Source: Plutella xylostella | Lineage: Eukaryota > Arthropoda > Insecta > Lepidoptera > Plutellidae | Assembly (NCBI RefSeq): GCF_932276165.1 | Contig: NC_063997.1 | Coordinates: forward strand, 11,480,001-11,544,000 | Direction: 5' to 3' | Length of the DNA: 64,000 nucleotides | In this document: piece after piece, positions 24,087 to 35,700 of the stretch | How the letters are laid out: the number at the start of each line of letters is the position of its first letter | How positions within the stretch are numbered: position 1 is the first letter of the stretch | Program-made: the position numbers and the translations under genes | The notes under the pieces: model-generated | The model's database searches: none | What the model was told of the DNA's origin: nothing | What the model saw: the letters and a program-made list of their open reading frames with translations, nothing else

Positions 24087-26194
24087 CTGCCGCTGTTGAT
24101 AACACAAATTACACTTGTAGATGACTTATGGGAGCGTTGATGAGTTTGTTATGGCATAATATCAACGTATAGTCGTATACCAACCGTGTGATATCTCATT
24201 TTCTCTCCACTGTATATAACTTTCATTCACCATTGAAACTCCAATCAATTGTAAGTATGAATCTAGGTAAAGGCACAAAATTTTGGTGATAAGTATCTGC
24301 ACTTCACTTCAAATTACCAAACGTTACTTAATAAATGTGCGTAATAATTGAAATACATAGTTTACGTCCTTACAGTGTTTCAAATCTTCTTTCTCAACTA
24401 AAAGTTTTACCGGCAAGTGTACAGAATGCGCGTACGCAGGTGAAAGCGCGGCGGCGGCGGCGGCGGTGGCGGCGACGGCGGCGGTGGAAGCGGCGGCGGT
24501 CAGCGGCGGGGGCTGCAGCATCGCATCTCGTCATGGTGGGTAATGCTTGTTTGTTATCAATCAATACTTAGGTACTTACGCATTTTGCTTTTCTAGCTAG
24601 CTTGCTTGGCACAGGACGCCCCATCCCACGCTACGTTAGCCTGTTCGTGGTATACCTAGTGCACTAGAAAAAGTTCATAAACAAGTAAGGAGTTACGAAA
24701 CAATTTGGTTGTCAAATTTAATTGAATCAGGTGCAAATCAGGTGACATAAGACACCGCTCACCGTATTCATTATTATAAGTAATTAATACACGTCGTCGT
24801 TTGCACAGTGCATACCAAATCAGAGGTAGAGGAATGTGCCATTTCAGGGCTGCTGAAAATCATGAAGATGAAGATCAAAGGCACCGAGTGTATCTTATAT
24901 ACTTATATGCTACTGACTTAAATAATATCTACATAACTTTAATAAGCAAAGTATAGAAAGAATACGAAATATACGTAAGTATCTACTTAACTAAGTACCT
25001 ATTGTACAACTGAGAATACGGCTCTTGGCTTCTCCTCATAGATAGGGTATTACTTATATAGGCACTTCCCCTGATGAACGAAGATAACCCGCGCCCTGGG
25101 TCAGAAACCTCCCGTAGACACGCACCCAGCACGTGATGACGAAAACGAAGTTCCGAAGCGCTGCTGCGCGAGCCAAGACTTTACATCTACAACTTCCTTT
25201 CGTTCGTTTTTCTTCAGTATAGATCAACCCTCCAGCAAGTGACACAGTGACTGTCATGCACGCCGTCACGTCACATGTCACGTTATGTCACGTCACGCCG
25301 CCCCGCGCCCTATAAGGGAGCACTTTCACTCTCTACGGAACCCTAATTAGGACGTCAGTTGCGACAATTGTTATCTAATTGAATTGATCAATTTGTTACG
25401 GTCGTACCTTATTGCGTTGGATTCATTAGTGGGTCTATTCATAATAAACATACAATCTGGACTTGGTTATAGGATTTAAAAACCGGCCAAGTGCGAGTCG
25501 GGCTCGCGCACAAAGGGTTCCGTAGCAGCAAAATTACAGTTAAATCAACCTATCTCAAAAACTATAAGAGATACTTTGATCAAACCAAAAATCGTTGAAA
25601 GAGTTAATTAGCATGCATCACCTCTATTTTTTTTAGAATTTTATACCCCGTAGTTATAAAAATAGAGGGGGGGGACATACTTTTTACGACTTTGAGAGCT
25701 GATATCTCAAAAACCGTTCACTTTAAGAAAAATGTTTTTTAGAAAACTTTATATCATTTTAAAAGACCTTTCCATTGATACCCCACACGGGTATGTACAT
25801 CGAAAAAAAAAATTTCATCCCTCAGTTACATGTATGGGGGGCCCCACCCCCAATTCTTTTTTTTACTATTTAGTGTCATATTTTTGTAGCGGTTCATACA
25901 ACACATATTCCCATCAAATTTCATCACTGTAGTACTTATAGTTTCCGAGTAAATCGGCTGTGACAGACGGACAGACGGACAGACGGACATGACGAAACTA
26001 TAAGGGTTCCGTTTTTGCCATTTTGGCTACGGAACCCTAAAAATGAGTAAAAAAGATCCCGGATTCTACGTATGTAACTTTTTTAGGTTTAATTCAGAAA
26101 GATACGTAAGTAAAATTATCTAAAAACTTTGCAAAGTAAACAGTTGGCCTAAAATTATAAAGTTAAAAATAAATAAATAAAACACAGTACCTTC
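24087..26194. other. intergenic region with CRE-like cluster and a moth repeat
   Basis: A further CGG-rich block lies at 24446-24515. At 25263-25300 there are several TCACGTCA/GTCACG motifs, followed by CCCTATAAGG (25309-25318), a promoter-like arrangement without a recognisable transcript. No coding region is supported. Confidence 0.4.
25478..26042. repeat. common lepidopteran interspersed repeat
   Basis: Starts AAAACCGGCCAAGTGCGAGT and ends TTTGGCTACGGAACCCTAAA, with GGGTTCCGTA near the left end, its inverted form TACGGAACCC near the right end, and a (GACGGACA)n run at 25965-25990. These blocks are very frequent in moth introns. The short open frame inside is not a gene. Confidence 0.7.
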
Positions 26195-26211
26195 ACTGAA
26201 TATTAAATATC

Positions 26212-26217
26212 TTTATT
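26212..26217 (-). terminator. poly(A) signal candidate for the GMC oxidoreductase
   Basis: AATAAA on the minus strand about 690 bp past the stop codon, in AT-rich sequence without a closer gene. This would give a 3' untranslated region of roughly 0.7 kb. Confidence 0.4.
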
Positions 26218-26902
26218 AACCAATTGTTTATTACTTTAACTTTTATAATTGCTAATGTGAACCTATATTACTGATATCTAAGTCATTACAGCTCGATGAG
26301 TAAGTAATTGATTTGAAAAGTCAACTAACCAATATAACCAATTACTAATAATCTCTTTAATTTATAATCAATTAATTAGATATTTCACATATTTTATGAA
26401 TTCAATAAATTTGAAGCTACTCAGGTGGTGTTAAAGCTAAATTAATATTAATCAATTTACTTATACCTACGCTAAATACAATAATAATTAAAAAAATATC
26501 ACACATCACATTAATTAAACACGAAAACACACATGTTACCTATCAGTCTCTCTAATCTCATTTACTGGTCAAAGAAATAAAAATACAATACAAACATACA
26601 TTACTTAACATTATCAATCACCATTTGCTTATAGAAGAATTGATTTGAGCAGGTACATAATTCACTTAAAATAATATATTTATGAGGAGTTATTGGTATG
26701 CAGCGTATCAGGTTTTACTTTGTGATTATTATTAGATATTGTTATTGAATGTTTAAGTCCTACATTTGTGATGAATTCCTGATACACTAAAATACAATAA
26801 TCTGTGAAAACACTGCAGCTTACGAGCAACATTCATTCTTCATCTCTCTTACCCTATTGAACATATTAATTCAGCCGCCCTCACCCCGTGCGCCGGCACC
26901 GC

Positions 26903-28924
26903 TCACTGGAAGCCGTACTGCGTCTTGATGAAGTCGGCGGCGCGCTCGGCGATCATGACGACGGCGGCGTTGGTGTTGGAGCTGACGAGGCGCGGCATGA
27001 CGCTGGCGTCCACCACGCGCAGGCCGGGCACGCCACGCACGCGCAGCTCCGCGTCCAGCACCGCGCCCGCGCGCGCCGTGCCCGCCGCGTGCCACGCTGA
27101 CGTGGCCGTGGCCCGCGCCCTGCATGCCAGCGCCGCCTCGCCCTCCTCGCCCGCGCACGACGCCAGCGGCAGCTCCACCACGCGCGCCCCGCGGGCCTTC
27201 AGGAACTCCGTGTCCTTCAGCGACAGCGCCTTGCGCATGGCGGCGGGGAAGCGCGCCAGGTCCGCCGCGTGGCTGAACGTGCCCGAGTAGATGAGCGGCG
27301 GCGCCAGCGGGTCGCGCGAGCGCAGGCGCACCCGGCCGGTGGAGCGCGGGTCCAGCAGCACCAGCGCCACGGTGATGAGCTCGTGCTCGCGGTTGGCGTC
27401 GTCCAGCGCGCGGCAGATGCCCTCCTTGAAGCCGAGGATGCTGGTGCAGCCCGCGTAGAAGCCGAAGCCGGCGGGCAGGCAGGTCGGGAACATGGCGAAC
27501 TCCGGCGCGCGCGGGTTGGCCGTTTCGTTCACCATGTAGGCGCCCATCGTGTCCGTCTCGGAGAAGTTCCCGCCCTGGTCGTGCAGGTAGCGCAGCAGGG
27601 CGGCGTAGCGTGCGGGCGCGGGGGAGGGGCACGTGCCGGGCGCGGCCGCCAGGTGCTGCAGCACCATGGTGTGGTCCTGCAGGTGCTCGCCCACGGGCAG
27701 GTCGGCGCGCACGGGCACGCCCAGCGCCTCCAGGTGGTCGCGGGGCCCGATGCCCGACAGCATCAGCAGCTTGGGCGTGTTGAACACACCCGCTGAGAGG
27801 ATGACCTCCTTGTCCGCGTAGAAGTGGTGCTCGCGGCCGTCGATGAGCACGGCGACGCCGGCGGCGCGCGCTCCGTCGAAGAGCACCTGCGTGGCGGTGG
27901 CGTCGCGCAGCACGTGCAGGTTGTGTCGGGGGCCCGCCTTGTTGAGCAGCGCGGTGACCACGCTGTGGCGGCGGCCGCGGCGGATGGTGTGCGAGAAGCG
28001 GCCGACGCCGATCTTGGTGGGGTCGGTCATGTCCTCCACCATCTCGAAGCCGAGCTCCTTGAAGGCGTCGTAGAAGACCTGCGTGGTGTGCGAGTAGCGG
28101 CGCGCGCCCGACACGTGCAGCTCGCCGGCCGTGCCGTGGCGCTTCATGAGCTCGGGGTGCGGCGTGATCAGCTCGTCCGTCATGCGCTCCGTCTTCTTGA
28201 AGTACTCGAGCACGGTGGGCCAGCCCCACTGCGGGCCCAGCGCCGCGGCCCACGCCTCGTAGTCGGAGGGGAAGCCGCGCGTGTACACCATGTCGCTCAT
28301 GGAGTCGCAGCCGCCCAGCAGGCGGCCGCGCGGCTGCCGCTGCGCCCCGTGCTGCAGCTCCTGGCTCGAGAACTGGTCGTCCTCCGTCGTGTAGTTCCAG
28401 TCGTACTTGCTGGACTTGAGCACGTCGCGGAAGTACGGGATGATGCTCTCGGCGGGCGGGTTGGAGCCGGCCTCGATCAGCAGCACGTTGAGCGGCACCT
28501 CCGACAGCCGCGCGCCCAGCACCGAGCCTGCCGTGCCCGACCCCACCACTATTATGTCGTAGTGCGAATTATCTGAGGAGCAAATACACGACATTAACAA
28601 TCTATTCATTATCATAAGAACGGTCGAGCTGCGCGTGAACTCTGACTGACAACAAACGAACATATAGTAAAGTCCAGCAATGGCTGGTAGAGAAAGGGCA
28701 AGGACAGAGTGTTGCGTTGTGGTGCTCCTCGGGATTGCCTGATAACGGGCTGATAATATGACACATTATACTAGTAATGATAACTCACTAGCAACAGTGG
28801 GCACGGGGGGCCAGGGTTCAGTGAGCGCACACTGCGCCGCCGCGAAGAACTGCACCGCGGCCGCGAACATGGCGCCCAGGGGCGAGTCCGCGCCGCACGT
28901 CGCCGCCGCCGGGGCTGACATCAT
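26903..28924 (-). CDS. GMC-family FAD oxidoreductase (glucose dehydrogenase / ecdysone oxidase-like)
   Basis: Two exons, 28789-28924 and 26903-28572, joined in phase 1, give 601 residues; the start is the first of two consecutive ATGs (28924). The FAD-binding Rossmann motif GSGTAG is at residues 56-61 with LLIEAG shortly after. The GMC signature region PRGRLLGG and MVYTRGFPSDYEAW follow, then SAGVFNTPKLLMLSGIGP and the C-terminal catalytic HAAGT (histidine about 540) and SSNTNAAV motifs. The length is normal for insect GMC enzymes. They oxidise sugars or steroid alcohols; in moths, paralogues include ecdysone oxidase, so the substrate cannot be fixed from sequence. Residues 15-35 are hydrophobic and may act as a signal. 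The exons are extremely GC-rich, which creates large meaningless frames on the other strand. Confidence 0.9.
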
Positions 28925-30952
28925 GGGCAGGGGTATGTCTGGTTACTGTAACAAATGAGACAGGTAGATAATTGGAATTTGATGATACGAAAGTGAAAAT
29001 AGTAGTTAAAGATCGTGTGGGCTATATTCTATTAAAGTAGTTAAGTAGTACTAAAGTAGTAGTATGTTGTCGAAATTGAGAATGTCACGGGCGGGCGCTA
29101 CAAATATGCAAGTTCAATGAACATTAGTAATAATAGTTACCTACTCCTCTGCCCAGGCAGGACCCAGCTATAGGCTAGATATAAACAGACCACAGTTTTT
29201 ACCCAAGCTTATAAGCTTAGTTACTAGGTACATAGTTACAGCTTATAGCTTATTGACGATAACATCTTTGATAGTTACGTAAAACCGTTGGTTGTGTACT
29301 TTTTTTCTACCCTCATTTATTTCATAAATCAAGTTTTTCGATTTCTGGATGAATAATTAGATATTTTTTAAACTATTTTTTAATTAATAAAAATACATTT
29401 AAAATGAATCAAAGCTATAGCCACGAAAAAAAAATTAAATAGAAATCAAGATCAACTAACTGGGACACACGGCGCGGCAGTGTTATCCTATCTACTCCGA
29501 GTGGAGGAATTAGTACTATCACTTATTTGTATTACAATCAATAAAAAACAAAGAAACCACAAGATTGAAAGGATCTATTTTAAAAAAACTCACCAATTTA
29601 TTTATATTGCGCCTCCCGTAACGTGTGAATGGCGGCTGATCTTGTGGTGATAATGATGTGGCAGAGAGCTGGCGCAGGGCGCGGGGTGCTATGTCACCGT
29701 CACTGTCTCACACATCACTTCTTTCCAAACTTCCCGTAACTAGTTTAAATCACGCGTTTAGTTGTTCGTCGGCCGGCCGCTCGCGCCCCGAGTGGCGATT
29801 CCGATAAGCGGAGACTCGAATAAGATCGTTGCTCTCAACTATTCCGCACTGAATGATCAAAACATCCGTTTTTAGATAGGTAATTGACCTAAGTTGTGTT
29901 CTAATAGTAAACAAACTTAATTAAGTATTGTTGTGTCGAAGTCGCAATCGGTCCAGAGGCTGAACTCTGACCTAGACATGCCCGGAGCGACTAGGAGGTA
30001 CCTATCTACTTGACTATCTGAGCTAGCTGCCTACACCCTGCAGCATAGGTCGAATTAGGTAGGTACATAAGTAAGTACCTTGATGAACAAAAATATGACC
30101 TACGTACCTAACTGGTAGTAGTTATAGTAAAATGTATAACATATATATTATGTATGATCCTCTACACTAAGTTCTAAACGCAACGTTTTCTATTCTTGAT
30201 AGTACGGTACGTGCATGGCTAAGATTTCAATTGATCTAGGTTCTAGCGAACCAACCTCCAGTAGTAAAAAAAAGTTAGTACCCCGAGGTAAAACCACCTA
30301 CGACATGACATGAAGTTTAGTCTAGGAATACTTACAAGCAAAGATTCCTACTTGTATCGTCGTAAGTTGCTACATATACCTAACTAAACGCAGTGCGATA
30401 CTGCTAATAATCATACTGTACCTGAAGGATACCCAGTGTTCACTATCTATTCATCTCGCAAACTATAACCACTGAAGAATTTCCCTAAGCCAACCATTTT
30501 ACTTGTTCTGAACTTATTTTAAAGTTTTTCAGTAACTACAACAAACAAACGCGAATTTGTCGAAATTGTATCTATTCCTGTAACATTTACATGTTCTGAT
30601 CGTCCACCCTCAATATGTAGTTGGCAAACAAGTGGGTAGTTTACTAACTTCGCCAACAGTATAGTTGTAGAATCTACTAGAACGTTTGCTATTATTAATG
30701 AAGCAGGCGCATCAGGGTTTTCAGCGCGGAATTTCATCCTAACACTAAACATAAACATTCATATTTATGCCTCATACAAGGAAGGTAATGAGAACACTTT
30801 TCGCAGAAAGTACGTATATCATAGGCATCTACTGGTAAGTACAAATAGATAAGTAAATGTAGGTACCCCCCAGCACACAGTTTGATCCTAAAGTCACAGA
30901 AGAGGTACGATGAGTTGGTAACCCAGGTATTTTTTGACATTCGGTAAGTACT

Positions 30953-31083
30953 TACAGTTCCCCAAAATTGATAATGCACATAGGAATCTTCGTCATTGTT
31001 CGGCAACGGTCGTATTCCCGAGCGTTAGAAAACTATTATGTATTTAGAGTGGTTAAGTGCATTTTCTTCATGAAATTTTAGTA
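30953..31083 (+). repeat. dispersed repeat, copy 1
   Basis: 131 bp that reappears at 63870-64000 in the same orientation with about two differences by eye. Both begin at TACAGTTCCCC. Copy 2 runs off the window edge, so the full element is longer. No coding potential or tRNA motif is evident. Confidence 0.85.
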
Positions 31084-31442
31084 GAATTATGTAATTGGTG
31101 CTAAAAGAGATAATTGATTTATCAGTAACGAAATTTGATTCGATAATTCATAATATTCCATAATATTAAAATTTACTTCGAAAATGTTGCAGTAGGTACT
31201 TTTCAAGTGTCTTACTGAAGCTGATGTAAAGATGGATGAAAGAAGGTTTGAATAACACAAGGTTTATATTATAAGGAGACATGGATTTCAAACACAGGTT
31301 TATATTAAATTTTTTAAATCTCAGTTCAAAAGTATTTACAGCACTGATTATTTCACATTAATAAAAATGTTTACATTAAAATCTCAGTTCAAAAGTATTT
31401 ACAGCGCTGATCATTCACAATAATATTACAATTACAAACTTG

Positions 31443-31589
31443 CCCCCTTATTCATAGAGAAGTTACAGAACGTTTTAACTAATAAACTGTTTTGTCCCTC
31501 TCCGACAAAGAACAATTTGTTCTTTGACAGAGAGGGACAAAACAGTTTATTAGTTAAAACGTATTGTAACTTTTCTATGAATAAGGGGG
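31443..31589. mobile_element. MITE with 73-bp inverted arms
   Basis: The whole 147-bp element folds on itself around 31516. It starts CCCCCTTATTCATAGA, ends with its inverse, and has only a few mismatches between the arms. Elements with these ends are common in moth genomes (general knowledge). No coding potential. Confidence 0.8.
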
Positions 31590-32538
31590 TTGGTCTTTTG
31601 GGTGTGGCTTTATTGGCAAAGTGAAGTCTGTCAATGTGACGTATATTTTATTCTTAAATATGCCTCATATAATATGGCATCGTCAAAAATAATTAAAGTT
31701 GAAATTAAATTCACATTTGAAAAAAATAACAAGAACGATGTGTAATTGCAGCTCTTTATAATTCCACAAAAGTAATACTGATCTTGACCTTGAGACCCTT
31801 GACTGATCGGCCCGTGACAGCCACCGACCGCCCAAATTGTTTTCGATTATGTGTCACATGATATTGACTACAATTTCTTTCGAACAAGGATCAAAATGCA
31901 AGTGGCTCTTACGATTCAATGATTCGGGTGTTTCCGGGAATACGACAGTTTGCGAAGATTTGCATGCGCATTATTAATATGGGAGAACTGTACCTATATA
32001 GTTACTTATAGTAAATAAAGGCTAAGCTTACTCACAGCTGACACGTCCTGAAGATGTGTTTTATTTTTATGATGTTTTCCCCGCCACACGTCTGCACTAC
32101 CCGAACACACATAATTAAATGTTTGCTAATTAATTATTTTTGATCACATTCACTTCATTTTATAGTAGGTATGAATAGGTAGCAAAACAACGCATTTATC
32201 TAACCGGCACAAAGTACTCTTGATATGTTAAAAACGTTGGCTTATAAAAACATAGACCTCTTGGAAACATACAAATATATTTGCTTAAAAATACTTTCAG
32301 ATAAAAATATAGACATTTCTATTTATAGCATAAGCAATCAGCTATGTAACTATGTAAGTATTTTTATAACAGGATTTCATTATATTTACATAAAATATAT
32401 TTATACAATGGTAACGTAATAAATGATTGTACTTATACTTATTAAACATTTTGTGATGAGGAATGTGAAGAAGCGGTTGAATGTATCTGAAACATAAAAG
32501 TGAGCATTCAATAAATTGAAATTGGTAATCAGTATTTA

Positions 32539-32739
32539 TCCCTACTAATAAGGGTACTTATTGTATGTATGGATGTTTACTACTCTTTCACAGGTAAACG
32601 GCTATAGATTTTTAATGAAATTACATAGTAAAGTACGTAGGAAGTTGACACTCTGGATTCACGGATATTCAAATTTTTATCCCGGAATTCCCACGAGAAA
32701 ACTTTTCATGGCGAAGCGGAGCTCACAGGAGCCAGCTAG
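32539..32739 (+). mobile_element. non-autonomous Helitron (Lep1-like), diverged copy
   Basis: Starts TCCCTACTAATA after an A, ends CAGCTAG followed by T, and shares the block CCCGGAATTCCCACG...AAAACTTTT with the Helitron pair at 62935-63335. Length 201 bp, the same as that unit. Insertion between A and T and the CTAG end fit Helitrons. Its 3' end overlaps the last codons of the longest ENGase frame. Confidence 0.65.
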
Positions 32740-35700
32740 TTTGACGTAGTTTAAGAATATGTTTAATTAATTCTGGTACCTGGTCCATGTGCGCGAGTCC
32801 GAAGTGGCCGAGCAGCACGGGCGCGTCCGGGTACCGCGTGCGGAGGCTCACGGACGCCAGCCGCCCCGCCGCCACTACCGCGTAGTACCTGCAACGTAGA
32901 CATGTTGTACCTATTGGACTGTACCTACAGAGCACATAATATGTGGCACATCGGCTATTCTGCCAAGTCTGAAGGCTGGGTAAGGTATGTGATGCGGAGG
33001 ATAGATTGTTGGGAGAGGCGTATGTATTACGGGCTGATGATGACGATACAAAATGAAATTTGTTCATTATAGTTCTGACAGTCTCACCTCACATCCCAGT
33101 CGTTATTATTCTCAGTCGAAACATAAAAGTCCGGTTCATGTTTCAGCAAATATCTTTGTATTTCACCAAATAGTTCATTGTCACGAGTCGCGTTCGCCGC
33201 AAACACGTTTATCACATCAGGATCTGGCTCTACATCTTCATCATCAGTCTGTCCCTTCAGCACGACTCTGGAGGTGGCTCCTGTCCCGTGCAAGAATAGG
33301 AGTTGCAAGTCCAAGGACTGCTCGGGGTAGTCCGTCAGAGTCTTTGTCACCACGCAGACGATCAGGGAATCCTTCACCTCGAAGTCGCAATGAAACAGCC
33401 TGATCAATCTGTGCTCCGGAGACACTTCGTCCGACGGGTTGATCTGGAGACAGGAGCCTCCGAAGAAACTTTCCTCAAAGTACACCTGGAGACATTCCTT
33501 CTCGTCTGGCAGCTCGACTAGCGCCAGGTTAGTGGTGTCGGTGCTGACACCCTGCAGGGACAGGTTCTCTGTCAGGCGTATGAGTCGATCGTATGTTTTA
33601 ACTATCAAGGGAGTGGCGTCAGCAGGGATGCCCGGAGCGCGCTTCTTCCGCACGAGGTGTCTGATGGTGCCTCGGTTTATGCTGATTGTGTTATCCTCCT
33701 CTTCGTTTTCAAGAGCCAGGTCGCTGCTAGACTCCATGGAGACAATGGCCTGCCTGAGCTGCACGGTGGCGCCCCTCCCCCCCTGTAGACCCCGCGCCAC
33801 GTCCGCGGCGACGCCGAGCGAGGTGACCGTGTAGCCGTGCGGGCCCAGCGCCGAGTTGGGCTGGTACTGCATGCCGCGCAGGTTGAACCACGGCTCCGAG
33901 CTCACCACCTAGAAAGCAGACACCAAATTAAGCAGGATTCCGGAAAGTTGATTCCAAATACAACGCTTTATCAGCCTAATAATACTAGTAACGCCATCTA
34001 TTCATTCGTGTAGTGTAACTGCTGCTTTGATAGTACAGCCTTTAGATCATAGACGGCGCTTTCATTGTATCTGAAAATGCATTCATTCAGTGACTAACTA
34101 TCATCAGTCATTCAATCATGCATTCCGCATTTCCTCTTTGCCTCTGCTGGGAGGCATGAAATAAACATGGGTATTTCCGAGATTCTGGATGATCTGGTTA
34201 CAATATCCGTCATGACCAATTTAATATGAATTCTTTGGATTAGAATTCCAAGAGAAGACCCCGAAAAGAAGAGGGAATTCTACAAAAAAGATCATAATGG
34301 AAGAAATCTGCCAACCTGTCCATACTCCCAGCGCTGCCAGCCCTGCCCCCTGCAGAAGGAGGTGGTGAAGGGCAGGCGCGCGGGCAGCCGCGTGGAGAGC
34401 CACGGCCACAGCGAGCCCCACAGCGCGCGGTCCCGCAGCAGGAACTGCTGCAGCGTGTCCGGGGAGGGGTCATCCGGGGCGGGGGCGTCCGGGGCGGGGT
34501 CCGGGGCGGGGTCCGGGACGGCCTCGCGCGTCCACGCCGGCGCGAAGATCGCCAACGAGCAGCCGTGCTTGTGCGCTATCTTCACCGCCTGCAAAAGAAG
34601 AGGAAATATTTGAGGAGCTTCTATATCATCGATTTATCATCATCAAAGTAATAGTTCTTGGATATGAAAGCAGCACTGGGCCGTGGGACTATCTTATTTG
34701 CTTGTTTCTATATAGAATGTAATGTTTGTTACTAGAACCAAAAAGAAGAGAAGGTCACCCACAACAGATCTCGTGATGATTTCCGTCTACTTTAGTTTAC
34801 CCCAAAGAGCGCCATATTACATTATGTCATCGCGCTTTCTCATCCCACCACTACCAGCTACCTGTCCAAGGACTACATCCCTTTCACCCAGTGCTTTCAC
34901 AAACCTGGTCAGTATTGAACATGCCTCCCCCGTAGAAGTTCCGTCCCCACACGTCGATGCCCACGTAGACGTCGGTGCGGCGGGCGCCGGCGCGCGCGGC
35001 GCTGGCCGCCACGTCCGCCTCGCGCCACGAGTAGTTCGTGAAGATGCCGTCACAGGCTAGGAAGAACGGCCTGGAAACAGAACGGGGGGTTAATAGAGAC
35101 GTTTCACTATAAGCCATGTCCTGTGATAAGTCATTATGGGTTCTTGTTGGTACATGTCTGAAGATTCTTGACAAAAGATTTCAGAAAAAGCCTACATTGG
35201 TATGCCAGCCAATGTGGGCGACTTTATCTTGGCATCTACCAGTGTCCATGGTAGGGCTTGACTAGATTTGGTCACCATTATAGAAGCGTCACACACATTA
35301 GCGGCAACCCCTGGCAGTAATTTGCTTTTTGCTTATTCAGAACCTAACATTTCAAAAAAACAAAGCATCCCTCACTCGTTGAGCTCGTTGAGCCGGTTCT
35401 GCCACTTGAGCTGCCCGTGCACGGTGACGCTGTCGTACCACACGAGCAGCGCGTGGGGCAGCTCCGCGTGCAGCATGCTGCGCAGGTAGTGGACGAACTG
35501 CAGCAGCACGTCCGGACGCTTCACCTGCGGAGAGGGGGGGAGGTGTGACATGGTAGGGTGAGGCAGGTGGTGACCACTCGAAGAAGTCGGGCTAAAGGGA
35601 ACAGGTAAACACGGAGAGACCTGGCTTTTATAGTCTCTATACTCAGTGTTAAAAGCGCTACTGTTAAGTTAGTGCTGGTGTTGGTTGCCCCCTTAATTTC

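Larger units (their letters stand above)
28925..32538. other. intergenic, upstream of the GMC gene and downstream of ENGase
   Basis: The stretch at 29600-29830 is GC-richer than its surroundings and may contain the promoter or an untranslated first exon of the GMC oxidoreductase. No coding exon is supported. A possible tiny 3' exon for ENGase could lie near 32030-32065 (CTTCAG acceptor-like site on the minus strand), but this is weak. Confidence 0.4.

Noticed and set aside
23607..24140. 177-codon plus-strand frame
   Set aside because: Shadow of exon 1 of the four-pass protein gene on the other strand.
24335..24571. Arg-rich frame over the CGG block
   Set aside because: It is generated by the trinucleotide repeat.
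26871..28253. 460-codon minus-strand frame in another phase of the GMC exon
   Set aside because: Arg/Ala/His-rich translation typical of a GC-rich exon read in the wrong phase.
27824..28576. 250-codon plus-strand open frame
   Set aside because: It is the antisense shadow of the very GC-rich GMC oxidoreductase exon; it is low complexity and matches no family.
32030..32065. tiny terminal exon of ENGase after a CTTCAG acceptor
   Set aside because: It would encode only about a dozen uninformative residues; support is too weak to annotate it.
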